Source: a bacterium (GTDB taxonomy: Bacteria; Actinomycetota; Acidimicrobiia; Acidimicrobiales; Bin134). From it: a DNA stretch of 64,000 nt. The stretch's first letter is position 1; each line of letters begins with the position of its first letter. The notes beneath the pieces were generated by a model. It saw only the letters and a program-made list of their open reading frames with translations. It was not told the DNA's origin and searched no databases. This document shows positions 54,340 through 62,381 of this stretch, piece by piece. The stretch spans positions 62,001-126,000 of the forward strand of contig JAPOVT010000029.1 of NCBI GenBank assembly GCA_026708015.1, in the 5' to 3' direction. A program made the translations under genes and the position numbers.

Positions 54340-56100
54340 ATGAGTAGTACTGCTTGTCGGCAGCCATCGCGCAGCGAGGATAAGGCGCGCGAGCCGATGC
54401 TGGAGAACATCATGGGTGGTAAGGGCAGCGTCTTCTACCGGGCGCACTCGTACCACACGAAAGTGCCCGTCGAAGGCCTAATCCAGCTGATTGAGCATTA
54501 CACCGATCCTGGAGACGTTGTGCTCGACCCGTTCTGTGGGTCCGGGCAGACCGGTATCGCTGCCTTGCTGACCGGGCGGCACGCCATCATTTCGGATGTC
54601 TCTCCGGCTGCAGTTCATATTGCGCGTGGGTATACCGGGCGGGTGAATCCCAACCACTTCGGACAGGTCGCATCCGAACTACTCGCGCAGCTTGAACCAC
54701 TCGAGATGGTCCTTTACAGGGCACCCGAAGGGCTGATCGAGTACACGGTCTGGTCCGACGTGTATCAGTGTTCGACCTGCGAGCGCGAGATCCTGTTTTG
54801 GGAGGCAGCTGTCGATCACGAGGCAGGGGCTGTGAATAGGACACTGTCGTGCCCGGTCGGCCATGGACCGTTTAAGAAGACTGAACTCGACTGGGTGCGC
54901 TCTGAGCCGGTGCAAAGGAACATTCGCGTAGAAGGGCAACGCACACGACTCGTGCAGCCGGTCGATGGGGCGGCCAAGGACGACCAAGGAGACCGAGTCC
55001 ATATCCCTCACTGGTACCCGACGGCCCCTTGGGATCGCTGGCGTGAGATGTGGCGGGCACAGCACGAGGTGCAAGGGATCGCGACCTCAGCTGATTTCTT
55101 TACTGCTTGCAACCTCCATGCATTATCGGCACTCTGGGATGCCATCGGGCAGGTGGATGACGAGTCGATTCGCGCTGGTCTACGGTTCGTCTTCACCGCG
55201 AGTGTTAATCGAGCCTCGCGTCGCTACCAATGGCATCCAAGTCGGCCGACCAATGTCTTATCGTCCACTATGTATCTGGCTTCGTTGAACTACGAGTTCA
55301 ACGTGTTCAGCCTTTTTCGCCGCAAGCTCGCCACGATCTCTGAGATGTACCGGAGGACTTGGGAAGCACCAGGTACTTGTGAGGTGCATCTTGGCACCGC
55401 CGAAAAACTCACATGGGTAGCGGATGACAGTGTTGACTACGTGTTCACGGATCCACCATTCGGCTCGAACATCTACTACGGCGATTCGTCGTTCCTGTGG
55501 GAAGCGTGGCTTGGCGAACAGACCGATGTCGCTGCTGAGACCGTCGTCAACAGGCGGCTAACCCCCGAGCTGGGTGGGACGACTCTCGACGACTATGAGA
55601 AGGAGATGAGCCGCGCGATAGGGGAAATCAGTCGAGTTATGCGGCCGGGGACTTGGGCTTCTTTGCAGTTTCACAACTCGGATGATGCCGTATGGTCAAG
55701 CATCCAGAACGCTATCGATTCGGCTGGACTTCACGTGGAGGCCGCTGTTGTGATGGACAAAGGGCAGGCTTCGTTTAAGGGTCTCCGTCATGCGGACAAG
55801 GGTGAGAGGGTCGCGAATTTTGACCTTGTGATGCACCTTGCCACCGGGGTTCGGCCAAGTCTCAATGCCAAGCGCCGAGAGGCAGGTCGAGCCGAAATTG
55901 AGATAGAGCTAAAAGAGTATGTCGCGCGCCAACCTCCTTCGCGTTGCACCACCCCATGGCTGCATTCGCAGGTTATGCGTCATCTACTTGCTGAGGGTGC
56001 ATCGCCGACGGGCTGGAGCTTCGCCGCAGTCGAAGGCCTTTGCTCCGAGATTCTTGAGAAGAGAGGCAAATCATGGCGTCTGCCCAAGTCGAGCAAGTAA
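54340..56100 (+). CDS. Zinc-ribbon DNA methyltransferase (first of two)
   Basis: Start taken as the ATG at 54340 (54397 is also possible; the frame opens with a TTG at 54292). About 586 residues. The SAM-binding motif 'VVLDPFCGSGQTGIAAL' lies near residue 63 and the catalytic 'YVFTDPPFGSNIYYGDSSF' (DPPF) near 370. A Cys pair 'CSTC' (about 143) and 'CPVGH' (about 171) suggest a zinc-binding insert. This order fits N6-adenine or N4-cytosine methyltransferases of the COG1743-like type. It overlaps the second methyltransferase by 28 bp. Together they would protect both strands of an asymmetric site. Confidence 0.85.
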   Translation: MSSTACRQPSRSEDKAREPMLENIMGGKGSVFYRAHSYHTKVPVEGLIQLIEHYTDPGDVVLDPFCGSGQTGIAALLTGRHAIISDVSPAAVHIARGYTGRVNPNHFGQVASELLAQLEPLEMVLYRAPEGLIEYTVWSDVYQCSTCEREILFWEAAVDHEAGAVNRTLSCPVGHGPFKKTELDWVRSEPVQRNIRVEGQRTRLVQPVDGAAKDDQGDRVHIPHWYPTAPWDRWREMWRAQHEVQGIATSADFFTACNLHALSALWDAIGQVDDESIRAGLRFVFTASVNRASRRYQWHPSRPTNVLSSTMYLASLNYEFNVFSLFRRKLATISEMYRRTWEAPGTCEVHLGTAEKLTWVADDSVDYVFTDPPFGSNIYYGDSSFLWEAWLGEQTDVAAETVVNRRLTPELGGTTLDDYEKEMSRAIGEISRVMRPGTWASLQFHNSDDAVWSSIQNAIDSAGLHVEAAVVMDKGQASFKGLRHADKGERVANFDLVMHLATGVRPSLNAKRREAGRAEIEIELKEYVARQPPSRCTTPWLHSQVMRHLLAEGASPTGWSFAAVEGLCSEILEKRGKSWRLPKSSK

Positions 56101-57839
56101 ACCGACCTTCGTTAGCCCGTCGGCAACCACTCCCTGAATACGTGGCCGGAACGAAGGGTGGACCGTGGTACACCTCGCACACATATCCGACCAAAGTTCC
56201 TCCCGAAACGATCATTCCGTTCATCGAAGCGTCAACAATGCCAGGAGGTTCAGTGGCCGACCCCTTCTGCGGGTCCGGCATGACAGGAGTGGCCGCAGTG
56301 CTTGCAGGCCGCCGAGCAGTGCTTTCTGATCTATCGCCAGGCGCGGTGCACCTTGCCCGAAACCACACTCGACGCGTGTCCCCTGAGCTGCTAGCCGAGA
56401 CGATCCTGGCGTTTGATCGCTCGTGGATGCGCCGCGCAGAGCGAGCCCTCTATTGGTCGTCGGTCCAATCCGCTAATGGCGATGTATATGGACTAGCGCG
56501 CCATACGGTCTGGTCGGAGGTATATGAGTGTCCTAAGTGCGCGTCAGAAGTCGTTCTTTGGGACGCGATCGAGCCGGATCGGCCATTGCCACGCGACCTT
56601 CGTTGCGATAGCTGTAGAAGGTGGTTTGATCGTCGACGCGTCCTTCCGATTGCATCCGTACCCCGGTGGCTTACGCTTGCTCCTGAGTCGGGCGGAAAGC
56701 TCGTCCACGGCGACCTGACTCCAGAAGCGCATCACCAGATCGACAAAATCGTACGTCGCCGGGTCACACGCTGGATGCCGGACGCACCAATTCATTCGTC
56801 TCGCGAGATGTATATCCGGTCCGCGCTACACCTTAGGGGAGTGCGGACTGTTGCCGACATGTTCGCTCGCCGGCCTGCCATAGCGCTGTCCCGGCTTTGG
56901 TATGAGATTGGCTTGATCAAGGAAGTTACTGTTCGCCAGGCGCTTCAGTTCGCATTTACAAATACGGCGTGGCACGCAAGCCGTATGCGCCGCTATAACG
57001 CGAAGGGCGGTCAACGCCCACTTACGGGCACCCTCTTCATCCCACAACTCGTCTCAGAGCCCAACGTGTTCGAAGTGTTCCGCCATCAGGTACGCCAAGT
57101 ACGTCGGCTGTACGACGTACTTCCAGACGGTGATGTGGACGTGAGTCAGTCGTCGGCAACGAATCTCTGTTGGATCGCCGACGACTCTGTCGACTACGTG
57201 TTTACCGATCCGCCGTTTGGCAACAACATCCACTACGCAGACTGCAACATTGTCTGGGAGTCCTGGCTAGGAGATCCGACCGACAATGATCGAGAGATCG
57301 TTGTGAACAAGTCACGTCGCGTCGAACACGGAGGCAAGACGGTTGGCGATTACCAGCGGTTACTCACAGAATCTTTCCTAGAGGCGAAGCGAGTAGTAGT
57401 CAAAGACGGCCGCGTTTCTATTGTTTTTCACAATTCGGACGACGCCGTGTGGACGGCCCTCCTTGATGCAGTCGAAGACTCAGGTCTACGTCAGGTAGAG
57501 GTCTCTATCCTTGACAAGGGGCAGCGCAGCCAGAAGGGCTACAAGGTTAGGCGAGGTGAGCTCGTGCCGTTTTACGACCTTGTCATGACCTTCGATGTCG
57601 CGGGCCATAGAGTCCCTCGGCTCAACGGTGCGGGAGACTTGGCTGTAGATGCCGTAGCTGCGCATCTTGAGGGCATTGTTGGCGACAACTCACCAAAGCG
57701 TCATCTTGACTACCTCTATTCTGTCGCAGTAGGGGCAGTGATCGGAGGAGGTGGAAAGCCTGCTGGACTGTCGCTCAGAGCATTCGAGCAGCTCTGCAAT
57801 GATCACTTCGAGCGGGTAGATGGAGCGTACTTCTTGTAG
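56073..57839 (+). CDS. Zinc-ribbon DNA methyltransferase (second of two)
   Basis: 588 residues, paralogous to its neighbour. 'SVADPFCGSGMTGVAAVLAGRRAVLSDLSPGAVH' (about residue 62) is motif I; 'YVFTDPPFGNNIHYADCNI' (about 378) is the catalytic DPPF motif. A cleaner zinc ribbon is present: CPKC near 152 and CDSC near 178. Both methyltransferases share 'HNSDDAVW' and 'DKGQ-S-KG' blocks downstream. Two enzymes with one endonuclease imply one per strand or one per half-site. Codon use is less GC-rich than in the core genes. Confidence 0.86.
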   Translation: MASAQVEQVNRPSLARRQPLPEYVAGTKGGPWYTSHTYPTKVPPETIIPFIEASTMPGGSVADPFCGSGMTGVAAVLAGRRAVLSDLSPGAVHLARNHTRRVSPELLAETILAFDRSWMRRAERALYWSSVQSANGDVYGLARHTVWSEVYECPKCASEVVLWDAIEPDRPLPRDLRCDSCRRWFDRRRVLPIASVPRWLTLAPESGGKLVHGDLTPEAHHQIDKIVRRRVTRWMPDAPIHSSREMYIRSALHLRGVRTVADMFARRPAIALSRLWYEIGLIKEVTVRQALQFAFTNTAWHASRMRRYNAKGGQRPLTGTLFIPQLVSEPNVFEVFRHQVRQVRRLYDVLPDGDVDVSQSSATNLCWIADDSVDYVFTDPPFGNNIHYADCNIVWESWLGDPTDNDREIVVNKSRRVEHGGKTVGDYQRLLTESFLEAKRVVVKDGRVSIVFHNSDDAVWTALLDAVEDSGLRQVEVSILDKGQRSQKGYKVRRGELVPFYDLVMTFDVAGHRVPRLNGAGDLAVDAVAAHLEGIVGDNSPKRHLDYLYSVAVGAVIGGGGKPAGLSLRAFEQLCNDHFERVDGAYFL

Positions 57840-57851
57840 GTCAAGGGTGGG

Positions 57852-58856
57852 TTGAGGAGGATGACATTGTCTGACCGGCTCTCGAAAGCAGAGCTACACG
57901 ACCGATTCGTTGCTGCAATCGGCCCTGCCGCATTAGTTGCCGCAGGGACGGATGCCTCTGGCGAACTCGTGGTGGAACTCCGCTCTCCCCTCCCCAACCG
58001 AGTTCGGGTCTACATCTACAACGCGACGAATCCACCCGGCGGTCGATCCACGCGGGAATACAAGATTCAACTCACTGGTCAGCGACGTGGGGAAAGAGGG
58101 GACTTCGATTGGTCGGAAGTCGATTTCGTGTTGCTTTGCGGTTATGCCGTTGAGCACGACGTTTTCGTGTTTTGGGACGCTGCTCTGCGCATCGACTTCG
58201 CCTACTCGACAAACCTCCAGGTGAAGACGCCCAAAGTTGAGGCGGCGGCTGCGTCGGGCGAACGTGTGCGTCAACACCGTCGCTTGAAGACCGGGATGGA
58301 GGTCGTGATCTGTGCACCGAGTCAGCTAGCGATTCAGGCCATTGAGGAGCGTGCGTCAAGCGGGGAAGTCAAGTCACGTAGTGCAGGCCCCTCCGTAACT
58401 CCGGGACAGCCGTACATGCGTCCTCCACCCGGTGGTTCCGCCACACCCAGATCGCGAGTGTTCAGATTTGACCCTGATGCGATCGACCGGGGAACGAACG
58501 CACACAAGAAGGTGCAGAACCAGCTTGCCGACGCTATCAATGCCCGTGGCTGGGAGCCGCTCTCGCCAAGTGATTCCGATCCTCTCTTCGATGTCGGCTG
58601 GATTGCGGCCGATGCGGCATGGATCGCGGAAGTGAAGAGCCTCACCTCCGCCAACGAAGAGCGGCAGCTGCGGCTGGGTCTTGGGCAAGTGCTCAGCTAC
58701 GCGCATCTTGTCGATTGGGGTGTCGACATCAATCGGCCAGTGCTGGCCGTAGAGCGGGAACCATCGTCGGCTTATTGGCCTGACCTCTGCGAGTCCCATG
58801 GTGTGGCCTTGTCGTGGCCAGAAGCGTTCGACCAGCTACTGGATTCCTGCGCCTAG
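57852..58856 (+). CDS. Putative restriction endonuclease, PD-(D/E)xK type
   Basis: 334 residues, 12 bp after the methyltransferase stop; ATG at 57861 is an alternative start. The N-terminal half ('YIYNATNPPGGRSTREYKIQL', 'DFVLLCGYAVEHDVFVFWDA') resembles DNA-binding or sensor domains of restriction enzymes. The C-terminal half has 'DVGWIAADAAWIAEVKS' (about 246-262), matching D-x(n)-E-x-K of the PD-(D/E)xK fold, then 'RQLRLGLGQVLSYAHLV' with a conserved Gln, as in many such nucleases. Position behind two methyltransferases makes it the cleaving partner. The recognition sequence is not readable. Confidence 0.72.
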   Translation: MRRMTLSDRLSKAELHDRFVAAIGPAALVAAGTDASGELVVELRSPLPNRVRVYIYNATNPPGGRSTREYKIQLTGQRRGERGDFDWSEVDFVLLCGYAVEHDVFVFWDAALRIDFAYSTNLQVKTPKVEAAAASGERVRQHRRLKTGMEVVICAPSQLAIQAIEERASSGEVKSRSAGPSVTPGQPYMRPPPGGSATPRSRVFRFDPDAIDRGTNAHKKVQNQLADAINARGWEPLSPSDSDPLFDVGWIAADAAWIAEVKSLTSANEERQLRLGLGQVLSYAHLVDWGVDINRPVLAVEREPSSAYWPDLCESHGVALSWPEAFDQLLDSCA

Positions 58857-58872
58857 CTCCGAGGTCGGCCAT

Positions 58873-59793
58873 TTAGGTGCATCTGCTTACGGCGCAGTCC
58901 CGCTGACCGGACCCCGTTTTTTGGTCCGCTTGCTGTGAGAGTTTTTTCGGGTTGTTCTTTGCCCGTTGGTCCGAGTATTCGGCTGGTGTGAGCATGCCGA
59001 GAGCGGAGTGCGGGCGGTAGGTGTTGTAGTCGCTTCTCCAGTCGGCGACAAGTGCTTGGGCTTCTAGCAGGCTGTCGAGCTGCTCGATGGCCAGCAGCTC
59101 GTCGCGCATGCGGGAGCCGTAGGACTCGACCCAGGGGTTCTGCCAGGGCGACCCGGGGTCGATGCAGCTGGTCTTGGTGTTAGTGAGCTGGCACCAGTCG
59201 CGCAGCGCGTTCGCGGTGGGCTCGGGGCCGTTGTCGCATCGCGCGAGCTCGGGGCGGCGGCCCCTGGCCGAGGCGGCCTTGTCCAAGCAGGCCACCGTCG
59301 CGTCGGCGTCGATGCTGTGGTCGACGAGGTCCGCCGAGGACTCGCGGGTGAACTCGTCGATCACGTGCAGGATCTTGAACTTGCGGCCCGACGCGGTTGC
59401 GTCGAACTGGAAGTCCAGCGCCCACACGTGATCGGGGCGCTCGGCGGCCAGCAGGCCCGCGTCGGCGTCCGAGCCGCCTGTGCGCCGGCGTTTGCGCTTT
59501 GCGGGCGGCACCCGCAGACCCTCCTCGCGCCACAGGCGCTGGACTTTCTTGCGGTTCACCCTCCAGCCCTCGCGCCGCAGCACCGCATGGGCACGCCGAT
59601 ACCCCCACCGGGGGCAGTCGCCGGCGAACTCCCGCAACTCGGCCCGCAGATCCCAGTCCGGGTCCGGCTCAGCCGGCTCATAGCGCTGGGTGGAGCGGTG
59701 CCGGCCCACGATCCGACAAGCCCGCCGCTGCGACACCCCGAGCCGCTCCTGGAGCATCTCGACGGCTCTGCGCCGCTGCGGCGGGCCTACCAT
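58873..59793 (-). CDS. IS3-family transposase OrfB (DDE integrase core)
   Basis: 306 residues. An HTH_21-like segment ('RRACRIVGRHRSTQRYEP', 'WGYRRAHAVLRREGWRVNRKKVQRLWREEGL') precedes the rve core with all three acids: 'VWALDFQFDAT' (first Asp), 'LARCDNGPEPTANAL' (second Asp) and 'NPWVESYGSRMRDELL' (Glu). It overlaps orfA by 7 bp in another frame, so a frameshifted OrfAB could be made. The gene appears intact and its stop lies outside the marked left end by about 30 bases, an oddity to note. Confidence 0.92.
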   Translation of the reverse strand: MVGPPQRRRAVEMLQERLGVSQRRACRIVGRHRSTQRYEPAEPDPDWDLRAELREFAGDCPRWGYRRAHAVLRREGWRVNRKKVQRLWREEGLRVPPAKRKRRRTGGSDADAGLLAAERPDHVWALDFQFDATASGRKFKILHVIDEFTRESSADLVDHSIDADATVACLDKAASARGRRPELARCDNGPEPTANALRDWCQLTNTKTSCIDPGSPWQNPWVESYGSRMRDELLAIEQLDSLLEAQALVADWRSDYNTYRPHSALGMLTPAEYSDQRAKNNPKKLSQQADQKTGSGQRDCAVSRCT

Positions 59794-60142
59794 TTTGCCC
59801 GGCCGATCTCCCTCCAGGCGTCGATCTCCAGCTCCTTGTCGGCCACGACCCGCTTCAGGCGGGCGTTCTCGGCCTCCAGCTCTTTGAGCCGCTTCACGTC
59901 ATCGGCCCTCATCCCGCCGCACTGGCTGCGCCACCGATGAAACGTCTGCTCCGACACCTCCAGACGCCGGGCCACATCCGCCACCGAAGCGCCCCCGCCC
60001 AACAACAGGTCCGCCCCACCCAGCTTGCGCACAACCTGCTCGGGCGTGCGCCGCCCCCGATCCGCCACAGCCGTGACCCTCCTCCATCCAGCAATACCGG
60101 ACAACGAACTCCCACAACAGGCGAACCAACCTCAAGGGGTCA
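58904..60142 (-). mobile_element. IS3-family insertion sequence with recognisable ends
   Basis: Both ends begin TGACC when read inward (58904 rightward, 60142 leftward). Inside, GGTCCGCTTGCTGTGAGAGTT on the left aligns with GGTTCGCCTGTTGTGGGAGTT on the right, after a 4-base offset. CGC flanks the element on both sides (58901-58903 and 60143-60145), a possible 3-bp target duplication. Length 1239 bp is normal for IS3. OrfB reads about 30 bases past the left end, so the last codons come from flanking DNA or the true left end lies further out. Confidence 0.7.
59787..60104 (-). CDS. IS3-family transposase OrfA
   Basis: 105 residues. The Tnp_1/IS3 HTH reads 'RTPEQVVRKLGGADLLLGGGASVADVARRLEVSEQTFHRWRSQCGGM', followed by a leucine-zipper-like helix 'DVKRLKELEAENARLKRVVADKELEIDAWREI' typical of OrfA. 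It overlaps orfB by 7 bp. OrfA helps bind the ends and, with OrfB, forms the active transposase. Confidence 0.92.
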   Translation of the reverse strand: MSGIAGWRRVTAVADRGRRTPEQVVRKLGGADLLLGGGASVADVARRLEVSEQTFHRWRSQCGGMRADDVKRLKELEAENARLKRVVADKELEIDAWREIGRAKW

Positions 60143-60203
60143 CGCCATAGTGGCTACTGCGAAATCGTCCGCCACCGCTAACTTGGGTACGTATCATCAG
60201 CGT

Positions 60204-60428
60204 ATGGGAACAGACAGTGATGGGTCAGCGTCGACCGTGTCTGACATTCAGCAGGCGATTCTTGGACTTCCAGAAGACGAGTATGCGCAGCTAAGGGAGT
60301 GGTTCAGCGATTTGGATTGGGAAAGGTGGGACAAGCAGATCGAAGCCGATGCAGATGAAGGGGCGTTGGATTTCCTCATCGCAGGCGTTCTTGAGGCCAA
60401 GGAGGACGGCACGCTTCAGGAGCTCTAA
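60204..60428 (+). CDS. Antitoxin-like small protein, partner of a RelE/ParE-type toxin
   Basis: 74 residues from the ATG at 60204 (MGTDSDG...). The core 'VSDIQQAILGLPEDEYAQLREWFSDLDWERWDKQIEADADEGALDFLI' matches the antitoxin family usually coupled to RelE-type toxins starting MHRTTPRFW. Its stop is immediately followed by such a start, but the toxin is truncated. The IS3 element ends 61 bases upstream and may have replaced or altered its promoter. Confidence 0.72.
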   Translation: MGTDSDGSASTVSDIQQAILGLPEDEYAQLREWFSDLDWERWDKQIEADADEGALDFLIAGVLEAKEDGTLQEL

Positions 60429-60515
60429 GTGCACCGAACAACACCTCGGATCTGGACGCGTTTAGGACGGCTTCCCGCTGCTGCTCAGCGAGTTGCCACG
60501 GAGCCAAATTCTTGA
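60429..60515 (+). pseudogene. Truncated RelE/ParE-type toxin remnant
   Basis: The GTG next to the antitoxin stop opens a 28-codon frame starting MHRTTPRIWTRLGRLP and ending AAAQRVATEPNS, then stop. This matches the N-terminal 25 or so residues of RelE/HigB-like toxins (MHRTTPRFW...LP.E.Q..A). The remaining 70 residues are absent, and the DUF5131 gene follows. The toxin is certainly non-functional as read. Confidence 0.62.
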
Positions 60516-60544
60516 CTGTCATACCCCGGGCCTACATTGGAGGC

Positions 60545-61288
60545 GTGTCTGACAATTCGGCGATCGAGTGGACCGAAGCCACGTGGAATCCGACCACGGG
60601 TTGCGACCGCGTGTCGACGGGGTGTGATCGCTGCTATGCACTCACGCTGTCGAAGCGGCTTAAGGCAATGGGCTCGCCGAAGTACCAGCATGATGGTGAC
60701 CCGAGAACGAGTGGGCCGGGCTTCAGGCTTACGCTCCATCCCTCTTCGCTCGATGTGCCTCACCGCTGGAGTACTCCGCGGCTCGTTTTTGTGAATTCGA
60801 TGAGCGACCTCTTTCATGACGACGTTCCACTTGAGTTCATCAAGCAGGTCTTCGAGGTAATTCGAGAAACGCCACAGCACACCTATCAGGTGCTCACCAA
60901 GAGAGCGCAGCGACTGAGTCGCGTCGCAGGTGAGCTCGACTGGCCACCGAACCTATGGATGGGCGTCAGCGTGGAGTCTCGCCGATACGCCTTCCGCATC
61001 GATCATCTACGTAAGGTTCCGGCAGCAGTGCGGTTCGTAAGCGCCGAACCTCTTCTCGGTCCACTCGGCGCACTCAATCTTGAGGGCATCCAGTGGCTAA
61101 TTGCTGGCGGCGAATCTGGTGCAAACGCGCGGCCCATGGAGGCTGACTGGGCCACCGAGCTTCGCGATACCTGCACCTCAGCAGGCGTAGCATTCTTCTT
61201 CAAACAATGGGGAGGCAGAACCCCCAAGGCCGGTGGTCGAGAACTAGAGGGCGAAGTTTGGGACGAGCTTCCGGAGGCGGCGGCCTGA
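60545..61288 (+). CDS. DUF5131 (phage Gp37/Gp68) three-Cys-motif protein
   Basis: I chose the GTG at 60545 (MSDNSAIEWTEATWNPTTGC), the usual family start; a TTG at 60512 is in frame. The 'TTGCDRVSTGCDRCYA' segment holds the three Cys of this family, a radical-SAM-like cluster site. Later blocks are 'RLVFVNSMSDLFHDDVP', 'TYQVLTKRAQRL', 'NLWMGVSVES', 'RFVSAEPLLGP' and 'WLIAGGESGANARPM', 'FFFKQWGG'. It is encoded 4 bp before the matching TcmP gene. The reaction is not known to me; defence or DNA/RNA modification is plausible. Confidence 0.88.
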   Translation: MSDNSAIEWTEATWNPTTGCDRVSTGCDRCYALTLSKRLKAMGSPKYQHDGDPRTSGPGFRLTLHPSSLDVPHRWSTPRLVFVNSMSDLFHDDVPLEFIKQVFEVIRETPQHTYQVLTKRAQRLSRVAGELDWPPNLWMGVSVESRRYAFRIDHLRKVPAAVRFVSAEPLLGPLGALNLEGIQWLIAGGESGANARPMEADWATELRDTCTSAGVAFFFKQWGGRTPKAGGRELEGEVWDELPEAAA

Positions 61289-61292
61289 CCTA

Positions 61293-62372
61293 ATGGCCGT
61301 TCCAACCGGGATCCTCTGGGAGCGCGACCCCCACACAGCTGCAAAACACACGCTGTTGCGCCGGTACATGTCAGCGTGGTTTCCGATCATGGCAAGGCAG
61401 TTTCGCGACATCGGGATCACGTTTTTTGACGGCTTCGCAGGTCCAGGAGAGTACAAGAACGCTCAGGACAGTTCGCCTGTGATCGCAATGGAACAAGCGT
61501 TGCGGGGCGAGGTGACGCGCTGGGGTACTCAGACACGGCTCGTCTTCGTCGAGGATCATCTCGGACGCGCTGCGCACCTCGAGGAGCTTCTGGACGCTCG
61601 GTTCCCGCTCACCGCTCGGCCGCCCGGCCTAGTAGTGAGGGTCCGCCGCGGCGAGTGCAGTGACCTCTTTGAGCAGGCGATCGCTGAAGTGGACGGATGG
61701 GATGGGCCAGTGTTCGCCAATCTCGACGGCTGGGGTGTTGATACCGACTATGAGATTGTGCAGCGGATTGCTCAACAGCAATCATCCGAGGTGCTCGTCA
61801 CTTTTGAGGATCAGTTCTTCATCCGCTTCGCCAACGGTGAACAGCAAGCGGGCGAGCGTGTCTTTGGGCATAGCGATTGGCGGCGCGTTGATCGGCTACC
61901 GACTGCTGAGAAGAAGCCGTTCCTCTTGAATTTGTACCGCAAGGGACTTCACTCGGCTGGCTTTCCGTACGTGCTGACTTTCGAGATGATCGACGAAGGT
62001 GGGCACTCTTTACATCTCTTCTTCGGGACTACGAGCAAAGTCGCCGTGCAGAAGTTCAAGGACGGATTGTGGGAGGTCGACGGCGTCTCCGGTCAGCGAT
62101 TCCGAGACCCGCGTGATCCCAACCAGATGTCGTTCGACATTCTGCACCCAGACTTCACCCCACTAGAGAGTCGTATCTTGGAACTGCTCAGTGGGCGTGA
62201 CTACAGCATGGCGGAGTTTTGCGAGGACGCACTCCTCGAAACCATTTATAAGGAGACCCACGTCAAGCCAGTTGTGGACCAGCTCCTATCGCAGTGCAAA
62301 GTGGAACAGGTGCGAACCGGCCGGTCCTATGCGGATCGAGTGTTTCGCTTGGCGGCAGAGCAACTTTTCTGA
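61293..62372 (+). CDS. tcmP: Three-Cys-motif partner protein TcmP
   Basis: 359 residues with the family opening 'SAWFPIMARQFRDIGITFFDGFAGPGEYKN', where FDGFAGPG is a methyltransferase-like SAM loop. Then come 'RLVFVEDHLGRAAHLEELL', 'PVFANLDGWGVDT' (usual 'FAFIDPFG') and 'YVLTFEMIDEGGHSLHLFFGTTS'. A predicted winged helix lies near the C-terminus ('YSMAEFCEDALLETIYKETHVKPVVDQLL'). TcmP genes are defined by adjacency to the three-Cys gene, as here. The usual acidic pair DP in the middle motif reads DG, a deviation. Confidence 0.85.
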   Translation: MAVPTGILWERDPHTAAKHTLLRRYMSAWFPIMARQFRDIGITFFDGFAGPGEYKNAQDSSPVIAMEQALRGEVTRWGTQTRLVFVEDHLGRAAHLEELLDARFPLTARPPGLVVRVRRGECSDLFEQAIAEVDGWDGPVFANLDGWGVDTDYEIVQRIAQQQSSEVLVTFEDQFFIRFANGEQQAGERVFGHSDWRRVDRLPTAEKKPFLLNLYRKGLHSAGFPYVLTFEMIDEGGHSLHLFFGTTSKVAVQKFKDGLWEVDGVSGQRFRDPRDPNQMSFDILHPDFTPLESRILELLSGRDYSMAEFCEDALLETIYKETHVKPVVDQLLSQCKVEQVRTGRSYADRVFRLAAEQLF

Positions 62373-62381
62373 GCCATTGGA

